The notes under the pieces were generated by a model that was not told the origin of the DNA, did not search any database, and worked only from the letters and a program-made list of their open reading frames with translations. A DNA stretch of 64,000 nt from Parietaria judaica (taxonomy: Eukaryota; Streptophyta; Magnoliopsida; Rosales; Urticaceae). Shown in pieces: positions 35,026-47,271 of this stretch. The position numbers and the translations under genes are program-made. The stretch is from assembly GCA_954871525.1 (NCBI GenBank), contig OX940868.1:25105056-25169055 (forward strand), written 5' to 3'. Numbering within the stretch: the stretch's first letter is position 1; each line of letters begins with the position of its first letter.

Positions 35026-36839
35026 TCTATTTACAGATGAGCATCTGCTCAATTTGGTACACACACTCGCAATCGAACGTTTATGTGATATGTTGATTGG
35101 CATAGTTAATTTATACAAAATCGATACCTGATCCAGGACAGTTAAAAAAGATAATAGCGAGGGTATTTTAGATTATTTGCACTGCTTATACTATTGTCCT
35201 AGTGTTCCGATCAGAGTTTGTTTTGAGCCGTCATTATGTATTTGAGCAACATGAAAATATAGTGAGCTGTTTGGTTTTTTTATGATCTGTCGAGGCGTAA
35301 ATCACGGGATATCATCGAACAATATGACATAGATTAATTTCGATAATTAAGAAAATCAGTTCGATACTTTATCATACTTTTTGTACTTTTGCCAACTGTA
35401 GAAGTCGCCTATTTCTTCTCGGTTTGGGTGTGGCTGAATTGCGTCGGGATTCGGATCTTAGCTTCACAAGTGTAAAGCCTTTATCTCGTCCACCACGTCG
35501 TTGGGGGAACTTCTGTAAGACTAGAAAATACCTCGTCGGAATGCTAGGTCTTTCTCGGTGTTTGAACAACGAACCGACGGAGGCACGGGGAGGAGCAACT
35601 CGCGGCACCTAGGGGGCTGCGAGTTTTTGCTCTAAGGTTCTAGCTTAGGGTTACTTGCGTGTTTTGCTCCCCGCCTTAGCTTTGTTTCGTTAAACAATTA
35701 ATAGCCCATGTAATTCAGATTCATAATAAATAACCCTCTGAAGTTTGTTTATCTTTGGCCTTTCCAGATACAAAGCCATCCTAGTTCCAACTATTAATTA
35801 ATTAATGAAAGACGGGTTTCATTCGCGGTTGATTTTTTTTAACTTACTAATTTTACAGTATATTATTAAATAAATATAAGAAACAATCAACTTATGTTTT
35901 TACATCAAAGTTAGAATAAAATTATAAAGATGGTTGAATTTAAAGTAGGGTTTTAAAACTACCAAGAAACAACAGAAAGCCCATCATTTTTATTTTCCTA
36001 AGGTGAAAATTAAATTTCTCACGGATAAATGAATTTAATTTTTTTTTCAACAAAAATTTAAAATTATTTGAAGTTTTTATTAAACTTATTATTAAAAGAA
36101 TAAATTTCAGATAAATATTTTTTAATAATATTATATTACGTTAAAACAAGTCGGCACAATCAGTTATCAGTTTTAAAATCTCATGAGAATACCTTTACAT
36201 TTACAAAATTGAATCTTCAATCAGGCGACTAACGGTTTACAAACTCTTACAATTTGTACGAAAATCACCGTCAATAATATATATAACATAATTTCTCCAA
36301 AGTAATATTTAGTAATTAAAAAACTTTTAAAGCAATTTTTTATTCATTCCTGGACTTAGACTATTGGGAAAAAATCTATAATTTTCGGTAACATAGTAAA
36401 ATAGTATATTTAAAAATAAATCCCAAGTAAATAGATAATCTCAATATTTTGACAATAATCAAGTATTTTCCCTAACTAGTGGGATTTACAATGTCAATAG
36501 ACTAACACCATAAATTAACATTGCAGTAAAATGGCAAATAATATTATTCTAACAATTTAATGAAATATAGTTTTAGTATTGCCTTTTGATTTTTGAAGAC
36601 CTATTTAAAACTAATCTAATTCTTTTTTCATTGCATCCAAAAATTCTGATACTAGCTAGCATCATCAAATTGCATCAAAAGAATTCTAAATGAGCAATAC
36701 ATATAAGATGTCGGGTTGAGGCTTATTATAATTCCTTCCGTACGTGAAACTGACTATAACTTCTTCCAAAAATCTCGTATCATCGTCAACTTCATGATCA
36801 AGTATTATTTAGAAAAGAGAAAAAAATGTCATTCAACAA

Positions 36840-38032
36840 AAGTACCCAACATATAGTCAAATATAGTAGTGTGTATCCGACTTTAAAAAGTGACAACAAC
36901 AATACCCAACGCATTTTTTAGATGGTTGATAAGTTTATTTGGCCATAAAGTTTAATGGTCGTTCGTCAAACGTCAAATAAGCATATTCTGACTACCCATA
37001 CTTGGCATTTTATTTTGAGTTTTAATATTTTATTTTTTTCTCCAAGATTAATTAAATTTGTAATAATTTTGTGGCACTCCATTAATATTGTATACAACAT
37101 AAATTCATATCTAAAAGTTTTCCATCCGGATTGTTTGAAAATTTTATTTTAAAAAAATTCGAAGAAAATATATCTAGTTCCGAAAAAATAAAAACGATTC
37201 GGAATATTTGGTTCTAAAAAAATTTTGTTATAAAAAAAATGGAACCAAATTCGAAATATTATTTTGTCATATATAGAACAACTTTTTTTCCAAAAAAAAT
37301 TACTTTTTTTTTTAAACAAAAATTACGATTTTTATATTTGTTTTCGTTTTCAATCTACTTCAAAACCATTTTTTTTCATAATAAAATTGGATTTGGAAAA
37401 TCCCGAACCAGAACATGAGTTTTGGTTCGTAAACTAATATTAAATATTTAGATGCATTATCATGGTGCAATGTCGTCACACCTTTGCTCTACAACTCATC
37501 AATTTAAAAAAAAAAATTGTAAATTTTGTTTTGTAAGATTTTTAAAACAAAATATTTGGTTCCGTGAAAGAAAAGTCGAATTTGATTCCGAAAAATGTGA
37601 TTCTATGAGATTCAAATTTGGTTATTAGATTGGTTTATAATATTTATTTTTCATAGACTCAAAAAAATTCGGAACCAAATATTCCACTTTTTAATTAAAA
37701 AAAATGGAGTTAGAATATTTTTTTTCTTTTCTAATTGTTTTCGGAACTAATTTTAAAAAATCGGATCTAGAACTTTTGGATCTATATTTACGCGGTATAA
37801 CATTTTTATGGAGTGCCATAATATTTATTAAAAAATAATATAATAATATAAAATGCCGCATGGCAAGGCCATTTGGGAATCCCATATTGTAGCATTTAAG
37901 TAACGGTCCTCCAAAACTTTCAAGAAAAGTATTGGTCAACCACTCTATAGACGCGTTATATGCTATTGCCGCCGCTTCTTAAAGTTGAGTATATGCCACC
38001 CGTTTTGACCATATTTGAGTTGTTAGTATATA
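36840..38032. mobile_element. Diverged element with long inverted ends, about 1.2 kb
   Basis: From both ends inward the arms match in reverse complement: ATATAGTCAAATATAG, ACTTTAAAAAGTG, GATGGTTGATAAG, GGCATTTTATTTT, TGTGGCACTCCATTAAT and CTAAAAGTTTTCCATCCG. The right-arm counterparts lie between 38030 and 37700. Arms exceed 250 bp at about 70-75% identity. The interior is AT-rich with repeated TTCGGAACCAAAT words. No transposase is present. Confidence 0.7.
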
Positions 38033-38294
38033 TGTAATCCACACATTGAAAAGCTAAGGTTTAGCGCGGATCATTTGATAATTTATGAGTGTTGATGCTG
38101 CTATTATATGGGAAATAATTCCAGTCATGCATGTATCCGTAGTACTTTAACGTTAATGGAGTACATCCGTCGAAACTAATTGAAACACAATTATTCGGTG
38201 TTTGAATATAGATCCGATGCAATTGAAAGCTTGAGAAAATGAAGCACAATTTTGAGCAAGCTTGCTTCTTATATCATGCATGCCACAATTATCG

Positions 38295-38337
<43 letters not shown>

Positions 38338-38676
38338 TCAATTTGTATGTCCCAAAGTGAAGTTTAAACAAATTTATTTCTCATTTTAATAACTTTCAAT
38401 AATTTTGCATCAAAAGTGTCTTAAAGACCAAACATGTCTAAAAGTTTTTAGAAAAAAAATTTCTTTATAATTTTCTAAATTATAACCGTAAGAACAAAAG
38501 TGTTAAGACTAAAGACTAAAAGTGTCTAAATCGATTATTTTGAAAAATTGTCTAATTGGAGAACAAAAGTGTTTTAATTTAATGACCAAAAGTGTTTGAC
38601 GCATAATTAATAAAATAAATATTAAATGGAAAACAATTTCGTTCGAATTTTTGTTTTAGATCATACAAATTAATGT

Positions 38677-38714
<38 letters not shown>

Positions 38715-40959
38715 GTGTATTTTTATATTTTGATTTCATTAGGGTTCCAAAAGTTCGCCGTCACGGATATCAATGTTGACTGTTGAGCGAGAGACGATAG
38801 TGAAAGCATGGTACGTGACTTCCTAATAAAAACAAATGGTGACGATCTAGCTTATATAATAATCCAAATTATTTCTTGATTGTTATGAAAAGGAGTAGTC
38901 AATAGGGTGTTGTGACAATATTTGATCGAATACCAGGTCGACATTTCAAGCGAGTGTGGACGCACTAATTGGCCTGTGACATCTATGATATGATCGTAAG
39001 ATAATGAGATATTGTTATCAACAATGATAAGCACGAATTTTGCTGCAGACGAATTGGTCAAATATTAGCACACACATATATACACGAATATCAAAAGTGG
39101 GACATGCAACAATTAATATTATTGGGAGGTCTCTCTCTTTCAAATTAATCAGAATACCCCAATTAATACACTTGATCGCTTTATGAAACCCAACAATTTC
39201 ATATGTAAATGATCATAATAATCATGTATTAAATTTATAAATGAAGAAATCATGGATTCACATCTTCACCTTTTTTTTTTCATGTGAAAAGGCATTTATC
39301 TGAAGGGAACAACTGCGCAACATTACTGTTATGGCTACAGAAATATTAAGGGTTTTAAGGGTACAAAAGATGACTGAAACGTTCGTTGAGTTAGCTCGAA
39401 CTTTTTGCCAAATTTCCTGTTCTTGGATTTCACAATGTCTCACTTTTTACTTACATAATACACGGGGCATTTATTTAAATGCATGGGGAAAAAATATACA
39501 ATAAAATAATTACTGTAGTGAAGATTTAACCCTTGACGTGATTTTGGAAAATCCAATTATAAAAAAAAAAAGTGACATATAATTATATGCTCTTTTTGCA
39601 ATATATTATTTATCTATTTATGCATGCAGTTTATACATTAGGATAAAAACATCATGTCATTCCACGATTCATCTGTGATTCAACACGAGGGATTGGTGTA
39701 ATTTTTCGGGACGCCCCGGGCGTGTTTGAAGAGAATTGGAGAAGCTCTTGAAATTCGATATAATGTCATTCTCGTGAAAAGAATCTCCCTTGTCAACACG
39801 CCTAATCAAACAATATTGATGATATTTGCGATATTTGATAAACTCTCTTAGTATTGGGGCTATCCCCGCAATCCATCAACACGGTTATCGATCTTAACCC
39901 CGATTTCTATTGTTCCGAGTTATCCACTTATCATCCGATTAACTACTTTCAAAAGAATTATTGGATGCTTGTATCGAAAATAAAATAAAAATCATACAAA
40001 TATGCAATCTCACCAACACTATATCTCATTTATAAGTGGGTGGACCAAAGAGAGTACTTCATTAGGGAAAAGGCTTGAATAGAACACAACATGCATTAAT
40101 GAATACTATATGAGGAATCATGAAGCAACATTTATTTTGGCAAAAACAAAATTCAAAAAATTTGCCCAGAACATAACTTTATGAATGATATTTTTTTCAC
40201 AAATATTCTGGATATTGCATTAAATGATATATTTGCATGAATTAAACCAAGGTTTTTAATTCTTCACCCTCCAAATTTAATATCATTTTGGCAGTATCGC
40301 TCGACAATATCAAAATGGGCCCAGATTGGAAGTTGAAAGATAAGTTCATCAAATTAAATTTCACACCCACACCCATCATTATTATCAATATTATTTTTAT
40401 TATTGTTATCATTATTTATTATTAACAAGTTTACTATAATAAAGAAAATTAAAAGCTTCCACAACAACTTCCATTAATTCTCGTGACAACAGTCTGGTGA
40501 ATTAAACGACCCTGTTCCTAAAACCAAAGCTAACCGAATAAATATATTGCGTAATTTCTTACCTAAAATCATAGCAGTATATAAAACGAGTATATTGAGA
40601 AAAATATATAATCACATTATCTTAAGATCTAATAATTAAAAAACGAATATATCACGTAGCTTAATATACTGAACAATATTCAAATAAGGATAACTTTTTT
40701 TTCGTGTACATATATTATTAAGCTTCTAATTAAAGACCTCATATTTGCTTTACAACACTTGAATTATTCTTCATGAACATATACATACATATATATATAT
40801 ATTATGCTATATATACGGGACAGGAACAAGAAAAGCGACAAAATTAATCGTTGTTTGGGTTCTTTAGGGTATTTTAACATTGCGTGACACAAGAAACACC
40901 CACAAGAAGGACATGGACTTTTGAAATTTTAGAGGCCAATGGAAGCTTGTTTTTTGTTT

Positions 40960-41002
<43 letters not shown>

Positions 41003-41293
41003 TTAGACAAAAAAAAAAACGTATACACTATCATTACTTCACGCAAAAGTCAACTTCATATAGCTTTACTTATAATTTATAGCATTGAAAGACATAATTT
41101 ACATGAAATGATTATATATATATATATATGTGTGTGTGTGTATAACAAATCCTTGCACGAAAAACCGTGTGCATGGAGAATTAGCTATGGGTACGGCCAT
41201 ACAAACTCGCAGTTTTAGCTTAGCACCTTTCTGTCGTCTCTGCCAATAGCTCGAAACATTTGACTCATATTTGTCTCATATATATATACATAA

Positions 41294-41327
<34 letters not shown>

Positions 41328-44300
41328 TCCCAATTTGGCCTTTTATATATCATCTAAATATCAAAGCACTGCCGTACTTAATCTTTGCAACTCGTGAAAT
41401 TTATAGTTGCACCAAAGTTTACTAGCTAGTTGTATATTGTGGTGTTCTTCATTATTTTGACATCATCAAAAAAAACACAAAGGTCTCATATAATTCAAAG
41501 TCGATATAGAAAAAATGAAACGAAATCTTAAAACAATTAAAGGTCATAAAGAAGATTATGTAAACACTTACTCGAAATCTCACTTATCAGATTCCATTGT
41601 GGAAGACACAATTTTTTCTGAAGAATTCGCTGTGATATATCTAATCCATGCATAATATCATGAAAAACGGATACAAATTTTTGGCTGCTGCTTAGTATCG
41701 GCAATAGGTCTGAAATATCATTCAAATGTTCACGTACGTTCGTCACATCCTAAGGATAAATCCTATGTCATTCAACGTTACAATCAATTTATTTTGTACC
41801 TTATAAGTGAAACATTATTTGAAACCCCACAATGTGGCAGATTACATCTTTTCATAATTATAAAGTTATCGTTCATATTTCCTTAATTATAAGTATAATA
41901 ATAACAAATATTATGTATGAAATTCAAAAGATTGTTGGTAAAACCCAGATTTCACATCCGGGCCGGGTTCCGAATAACAAAAACTAACAATAAAAAATCA
42001 TGATATCCGGACCGGTTTCACCCCTCTAGAAAATTCACACATGCTTTAATATTAGGTTCGTATATATCTCTCACTCAGACTCTCAGTGAAAAAAATATAT
42101 ATAGTTTTCCCTATAATCACGTGGACGCCTTTTTAGTAATAGGGACATCACAAGCTAGCTAATATATATTAATGTGTCTGCAGATAAAGCATCTCATAGG
42201 TCCACTCCAAATTCTTTCATTATTAACTTTACTATATCATTAGAAATATTGTCATTAATCATTATTATGTCACTATTCAAAAGCTCGAAATCTTTTGTTA
42301 ATTATTATTTGAAATCTTATTAGTTTTATCATATCCTCCTTGGCTAATCTTTTGAATGTGTCCTAAATGCAGCATAAATACTCAAATTTATGCTGAGTTC
42401 AAATTTGGATGGCACCCTTTTATTATTAAAAAAATTTAATGATTTTATATGTTGGTTAGAAATTTTCTTGAAACATATTAGAATATCTTTATTGCTAGTA
42501 ATTGAATAATGCCTTAAAGTTTAGTGTTAATATATAGCTCGAACTGTCTTCTTAAACTTGAGTATGAAGTTACGATTAATTTATACAATGCGTTCTAATT
42601 TGATTTTATTGCAAATAATTATGAAATAGTATAAAATAAAAGTACACATAAGGCGGATTTATTGAGTGTTAAATTTTTTGCATATATACCAATAATTAAA
42701 AAATTGGCCGTAAATTAAGTCAAAAAATTTATTTTTATCTGTTCAGAACAAGGGATAACTGGCAAAGATATCCAAATTCATTGAAAATATAACAATATAT
42801 TCCTAAGTTTTCAATTGAATTGATTAATTAATCAAGGTCATAAAATTTTATTTTCGAATGGTTTTAAGCTGTGTCTTTAATAGCTTTTTAAGCCATTTAC
42901 ACGTGTTTGTCTCAAATTAAAGTATTTAACATGAAAAATTTACACATTGTAAAGAAAATTAAGTATTAGTCTGAATAGTCGTGTAAAAAAATGGAATATT
43001 TAACCCGAATAACTTTTAGTACTTGTTCTTAAATTATCCCTGAAAAGTAAAAACAAGGTACAAAATAGTGTTTCAAGATCTCTAATTTCTAGAAGGAAGA
43101 AAAAGCCCAAGCCCTGTAACAAAAGCGGGCTTTGATTTTAAGGCTTCTTTAAGTGATTCAACAATGTTTAAAATGGGATATTTTAGGACCCAAAATTTAA
43201 AAAATAAAAATAAGACCAAATCCAGTTAGGCAAATGCCCAAGGCCCTTCAAGTTATATAAGAAAGAATGGATGAAAAGTTTACCTCATATAAAGGCCGTT
43301 GTGGTGACCATACTTTTTTGTGCAAGTTTGTGTTAGGAAATTGTTCTATTAATTCATTTAAAAAACAAGTTCTATTAAAAAATACATAATGTATTATGCT
43401 TATCTTTTATACTGATTTTCTTTGATTCTATGGTTTCAACTTTCAAATTCATAATTCTTTTTGAGCAATCTCCTATCGAACCATAATGTTATATCTTAAT
43501 AAAGAGACTTCATAATAATCCAAACAAACCTATTGTTTTAGTTTGCCCAATAACTCCGTAATTATTGGGACGGTACAACATTGCTTGATACGGTTATTGC
43601 TCTTACCATTTCCGCATCTCCGTAGATGAATTCGGGTTTGATAGAGACCGACATTTTATACGCTCACGCAAAATATAATTTTTTCTTTGAGCAATTCATC
43701 GACTACTAACCTGGATTTCATCTCAATATTAGCTTCGAAACGAGAACAAAGCACAACACGAGAGACCATGTTCCGATTAGGATTGAAAGAATTTCAATTT
43801 TGTTGAACGATTTCGCGGGTGGGCAGTTGCAAAACCACAAACTAATTATGAAACAGTTTACCGAAAATCAAGCATACAACCCGCCAATCTGCCTTCCGAC
43901 AATTCAATAATGATATGCTCAACGGAGAACGCAATGGAGCGACTTTATTCCATGGCCAGTGCCGGTTCGTAGGCATTTTTGTCTTGGCGAATCCCGCTCG
44001 GAGATCTAAAAGAAACTTCTCAAGAAAGTAGAAAACAGACTTTATAATGCCCCTTTAAGAGTTGATGTTCATGGAAAGTCAATTCAAAGCTGTCAAACCA
44101 TCAACACAACATGACATAATCGTGAACATGGAAATCACAACATCACTATTAATAAGCTTGATCGGGTTAAGATATGGTCAACTTGATAATTCACAAACAA
44201 ATATAACTTGACATCAGCAATGTACCCCTCTTGATCGAACCATATTCTAAAAATCTCCCCTATTTTCTTTCCTTTTATCCAAAATGTACACAAAAATCAC

Positions 44301-44401
44301 GTCCCGGATTGTCAGACTGGTCATTCTTCTCGGCCCCGCCGGGATGAACTTACACATCAGAGAGCGACAACGGTAGGAGAGGGTCCATACAAAGAGAGTA
44401 G
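38033..44401. other. Gene-poor region
   Basis: Six kilobases of AT-rich sequence without a supported gene. (AT)n tracts lie at 38299-38333, 38680-38714, 40963-41000 and 41277-41328; the last also has (TG)n. 39650-39970 and 43550-44000 are less AT-rich, without recognisable coding. The end of the stretch includes the 3' flank of the RIC gene. Confidence 0.55.
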
Positions 44402-45827
44402 TTATACGATAGTATGCTTTGACTTTGTCAATCGGAATCCCCTCGACGAGGACGACACGGAGCTTGGAGAGGACGTCGACTTGCTCTTCTTCCGCTTCGG
44501 TTTTTTGGGAATGTTTGGGAGATCGGTGGGAGGAATGTCAGCGAACATTTCCTGCCCAGCTTGCCGTCCAATTGACTGCTCGAAATCTGTTCAAGAAGAA
44601 ACAAAGTTTTTAAAGATATGAATCTCAAAACATCAATTCCTGCTCATTAAAATTCGACGGTTTTCATCAAATTAAGCGACATACAACATGTTTGTTGTCA
44701 ATTTACGATGGTTCTTGCACATTAAAATCTACAAACTTGTCAATTTTTTTAACAATCCGGTGAGAAATTGCTACAATTTACAGTTTTTAATGCGGGCTAA
44801 AGAAAAGTTTATAGAGAAAACCGTGACAATATGAACAAAATTTATAAGTCGGGGGCATCGTTTGTGATTACTCATAAATAAATAGCTTAAGCATAAACGA
44901 AGTCAACTAATTTTAGCTGTAATGTCACCAACTATTATTGTCGTGTCACTATCAACGATATGTTAAAACAGCCTTTCAAATGTCTTATTGGCCTCCACAA
45001 AATCACCAACCAAATCAGTCATCAAATTTAATTAATCGAAGAGATTTATTAGCTTTCTTAAGTAAGACTTCAGAATTATACAAGATTCTATTATACTAAT
45101 AAAGTAGAGTTTTGAGGCAGTAAAATCCCGTTATTTGTTTATCACGGGTTAAATACTCAATTTATGATTTAAATGGCTGTGTCAGTTCCTATTACTGTCT
45201 AAATTTATGAAGAAAGAAAACCGTAAAAGCCGGAGGCGGGAGCACACCCCCTAAAACGCGGTATCGGGAAGCTAATATCGTTTTAGTGCTGATTACCACT
45301 TGTATCGTATCGGTAATAATAAAATTAAATAGCTAAAAAAAATGAATCACCTTGAGAAGACCACGTGGAAAGCGACAAAGGACCGGAGTCTCTCCTTTCG
45401 CCGATGCTCCCCAGAGATGTCGTTGAGAAATCCGAAGCTGTCTTGAAATCACTCATCTGAGAAAATAACAAAAATCAGACCATTCATTATTAGTTCATCA
45501 AACAGGGCTATATATATATACACATACATGTATATAATATATGCATGTATACAATATGAGAAATTTAATTATTTACCCAACTAGGGGCACTCCCGGACCC
45601 GGTGTTGCCGTCCCAGCCAATGTGAGCCACGTGTTTCACATCTGTTGGATACCCAATTTCCATCTCTCGGTCCTTCACAACTACAAGCAATCAAGATTGG
45701 ATTTTTATTAAATTCACTGCAAATTTATTGATGCCCAGATCATCAAACGCCATGAAGAGGAGTAATTACCGAAGATTTGGGAGATTAACTTGATGCTCTT
45801 GTAGATTCCCTTCATCTTGATCGCCAT
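44402..45827 (-). CDS. ROP-interactive CRIB-motif protein (RIC)
   Basis: Four exons, 45770-45827, 45577-45680, 45351-45456 and 44402-44586, join in frame with GT-AG introns to 150 residues. The N-terminus [19 protein letters not shown] is a short basic helix seen in small RIC proteins. The CRIB motif [17 protein letters not shown] occupies residues 28-44, with all canonical residues (I-P-D-H-H-G). The rest is Ser-rich and ends in a basic [10 protein letters not shown] stretch. In plants RIC proteins bind active ROP/RAC GTPases at the plasma membrane and steer actin, microtubules and polar growth. Only the CRIB is conserved, so which RIC this is cannot be told; RIC10/RIC11-like is my best guess. 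The large palindrome at 46292 lies about 0.47 kb upstream of the ATG. The start fits the family N-terminus. Confidence 0.9.
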
Positions 45828-46253
45828 GGTGGAAGGAAACACCACAGACACAGAGAGAGAGAGAGTCTTTTGTCTGGCAAGAAAGTTGTGTACTTGACGA
45901 AGAAGACCAAAAGGGCTGAGAGGAGGAGCTTCAGACAAGACTCAATGCATGTGACTTTCAGGGCCTTTTTTGCCCTTTTCAGCTTCTCCTGTATATCAAG
46001 TTTGGAATCTGAGTTATTCACCAATCATAAACCCCACAAGTATTTAAAGAAGTGTAGTATTATTATACCTTTGAGAGAGTATGGCTTCTTTTCTTGGGTC
46101 AAAACTCGCTCTTCTTCTTCTCCAACATCTACAAGTGAAAGACCATGCAAATGGGTGGTCTTGAATTGAATCTCAGGAAAATGGAAATGGAAAAAACAAA
46201 ATGAAACGAAAGGTGAAAGAGGGTTTCAGAAAGGGGACAAACAGAGAATCAGA

Positions 46254-46275
46254 TGTGTGTGTGTGTGTGTGTGTG
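46254..46275. repeat. (TG)n microsatellite
   Basis: About ten TG units next to the left target duplication of the palindromic element. Confidence 0.9.
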
Positions 46276-46291
46276 AAGTGAATAGTTTTAA

Positions 46292-47262
46292 GGGTAAACT
46301 GCGGCTAATGTACCCAATGTTTGATTTTCTGCGGATTATGTACCCAATGTTTATTTTTGGCGGCTAATGTACTCAATGTTTGATCCGTTAGATATTTTTG
46401 GGTTTTCCGTCAGTTGACCGTTAGAGAGTTATATGTACACTTTTCGTATTTTTGACATAACTCACTCATTTTTTGTCCAAATTTTATGCACGACCTATGG
46501 TTGGAAATATGAGAGATAGATCTACAACTTTAATGTTTTAAGTTTTGTAAAATCAGTTTAAAAAAAATACGAAATTTCAAGTACAACGTAAAACTGGACA
46601 TTAGTTTAATGCAAAATATTTGTTTCGAGCAAATTTTAATATACTTAATGACTTTTTATGATGAAACGTAAAAGTAAAAAGTTGTAGATAAATGTTTTAT
46701 CTTTCCAACGGATGTTTATTTATAAATTTTGGATAAAAAACGAGTGAGTTATGCCAAAAATATGAAATATTATTTCACATCACATCTTTTATATTTTTGG
46801 CATAACTCACTCATTTTTTGTCCAAAATTTATAAATAAACAACCGTTAGAAAGATAAAAAGTTTATCTACAACTTTTTAGTTATATGTTTCATCATAAAA
46901 AGTCATTAAGTATATTAAAATATGTTCGAAACAAATATTTTGCATTAAACTAATGTCCAGTTTTACGTTGTACTTGAAATTTCGTATTTTTTTAAAACTG
47001 ATTTTACAAAACTTAAAACATTAAAGTTGTAGATCTATCTCTTATCTTTCCAACCATAGGTCGTGCATAAAATTTGGACAAAAAATGAGTGAGTTATGTC
47101 AAAAATACGAAAAGTGTACATATAACTCTCTAACGGTCAACTGACGGAAAACCCAAAAATATCTAACGGATCAAACATTGGGTACATTAGCCGCCAAAAA
47201 TAAACATTGGGTATATAATTCGCAGAAAATCAAACATTGGGTACATTAGCCGCAGTTTACCC
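46292..47262. mobile_element. 971-bp palindromic foldback element with 9-bp target duplication
   Basis: The ends read GGGTAAACTGCGGCTAATGT and its exact inverse. TAGTTTTAA stands on both sides (46283-46291 and 47263-47271), a 9-bp duplication typical of Mutator-like elements. The two arms pair along almost their whole length of about 480 bp, with scattered mismatches and a centre near 46780. Each arm includes internal near-repeats of TGTACCCAATGTTTG. There is no coding capacity. It sits upstream of the RIC gene. Confidence 0.95.
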
Positions 47263-47271
47263 TAGTTTTAA

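Larger units (their letters stand above)
33466..36839. other. Intergenic region, no gene seen
   Basis: Contains a SINE-like piece and long AT microsatellites. 35400-35700 is a GC-richer patch with frames of 60-80 codons on both strands and no recognisable product. Confidence 0.55.

Noticed and set aside
35400..35700. Possible relation of CTGCGAGTTTTTGCT at 35.6 kb to the copia LTR
   Set aside because: Only about 15 bases match and the surroundings differ, so common descent is not shown.
38299..38714. AT palindromes at 38.3 and 38.7 kb as hairpins
   Set aside because: They are plain (AT)n microsatellites, self-complementary by composition alone.
45812..46024. 70-codon frame overlapping the RIC start (possible uORF)
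   Set aside because: The transcription start is unknown and the peptide is not recognisable, so a regulatory uORF cannot be supported.
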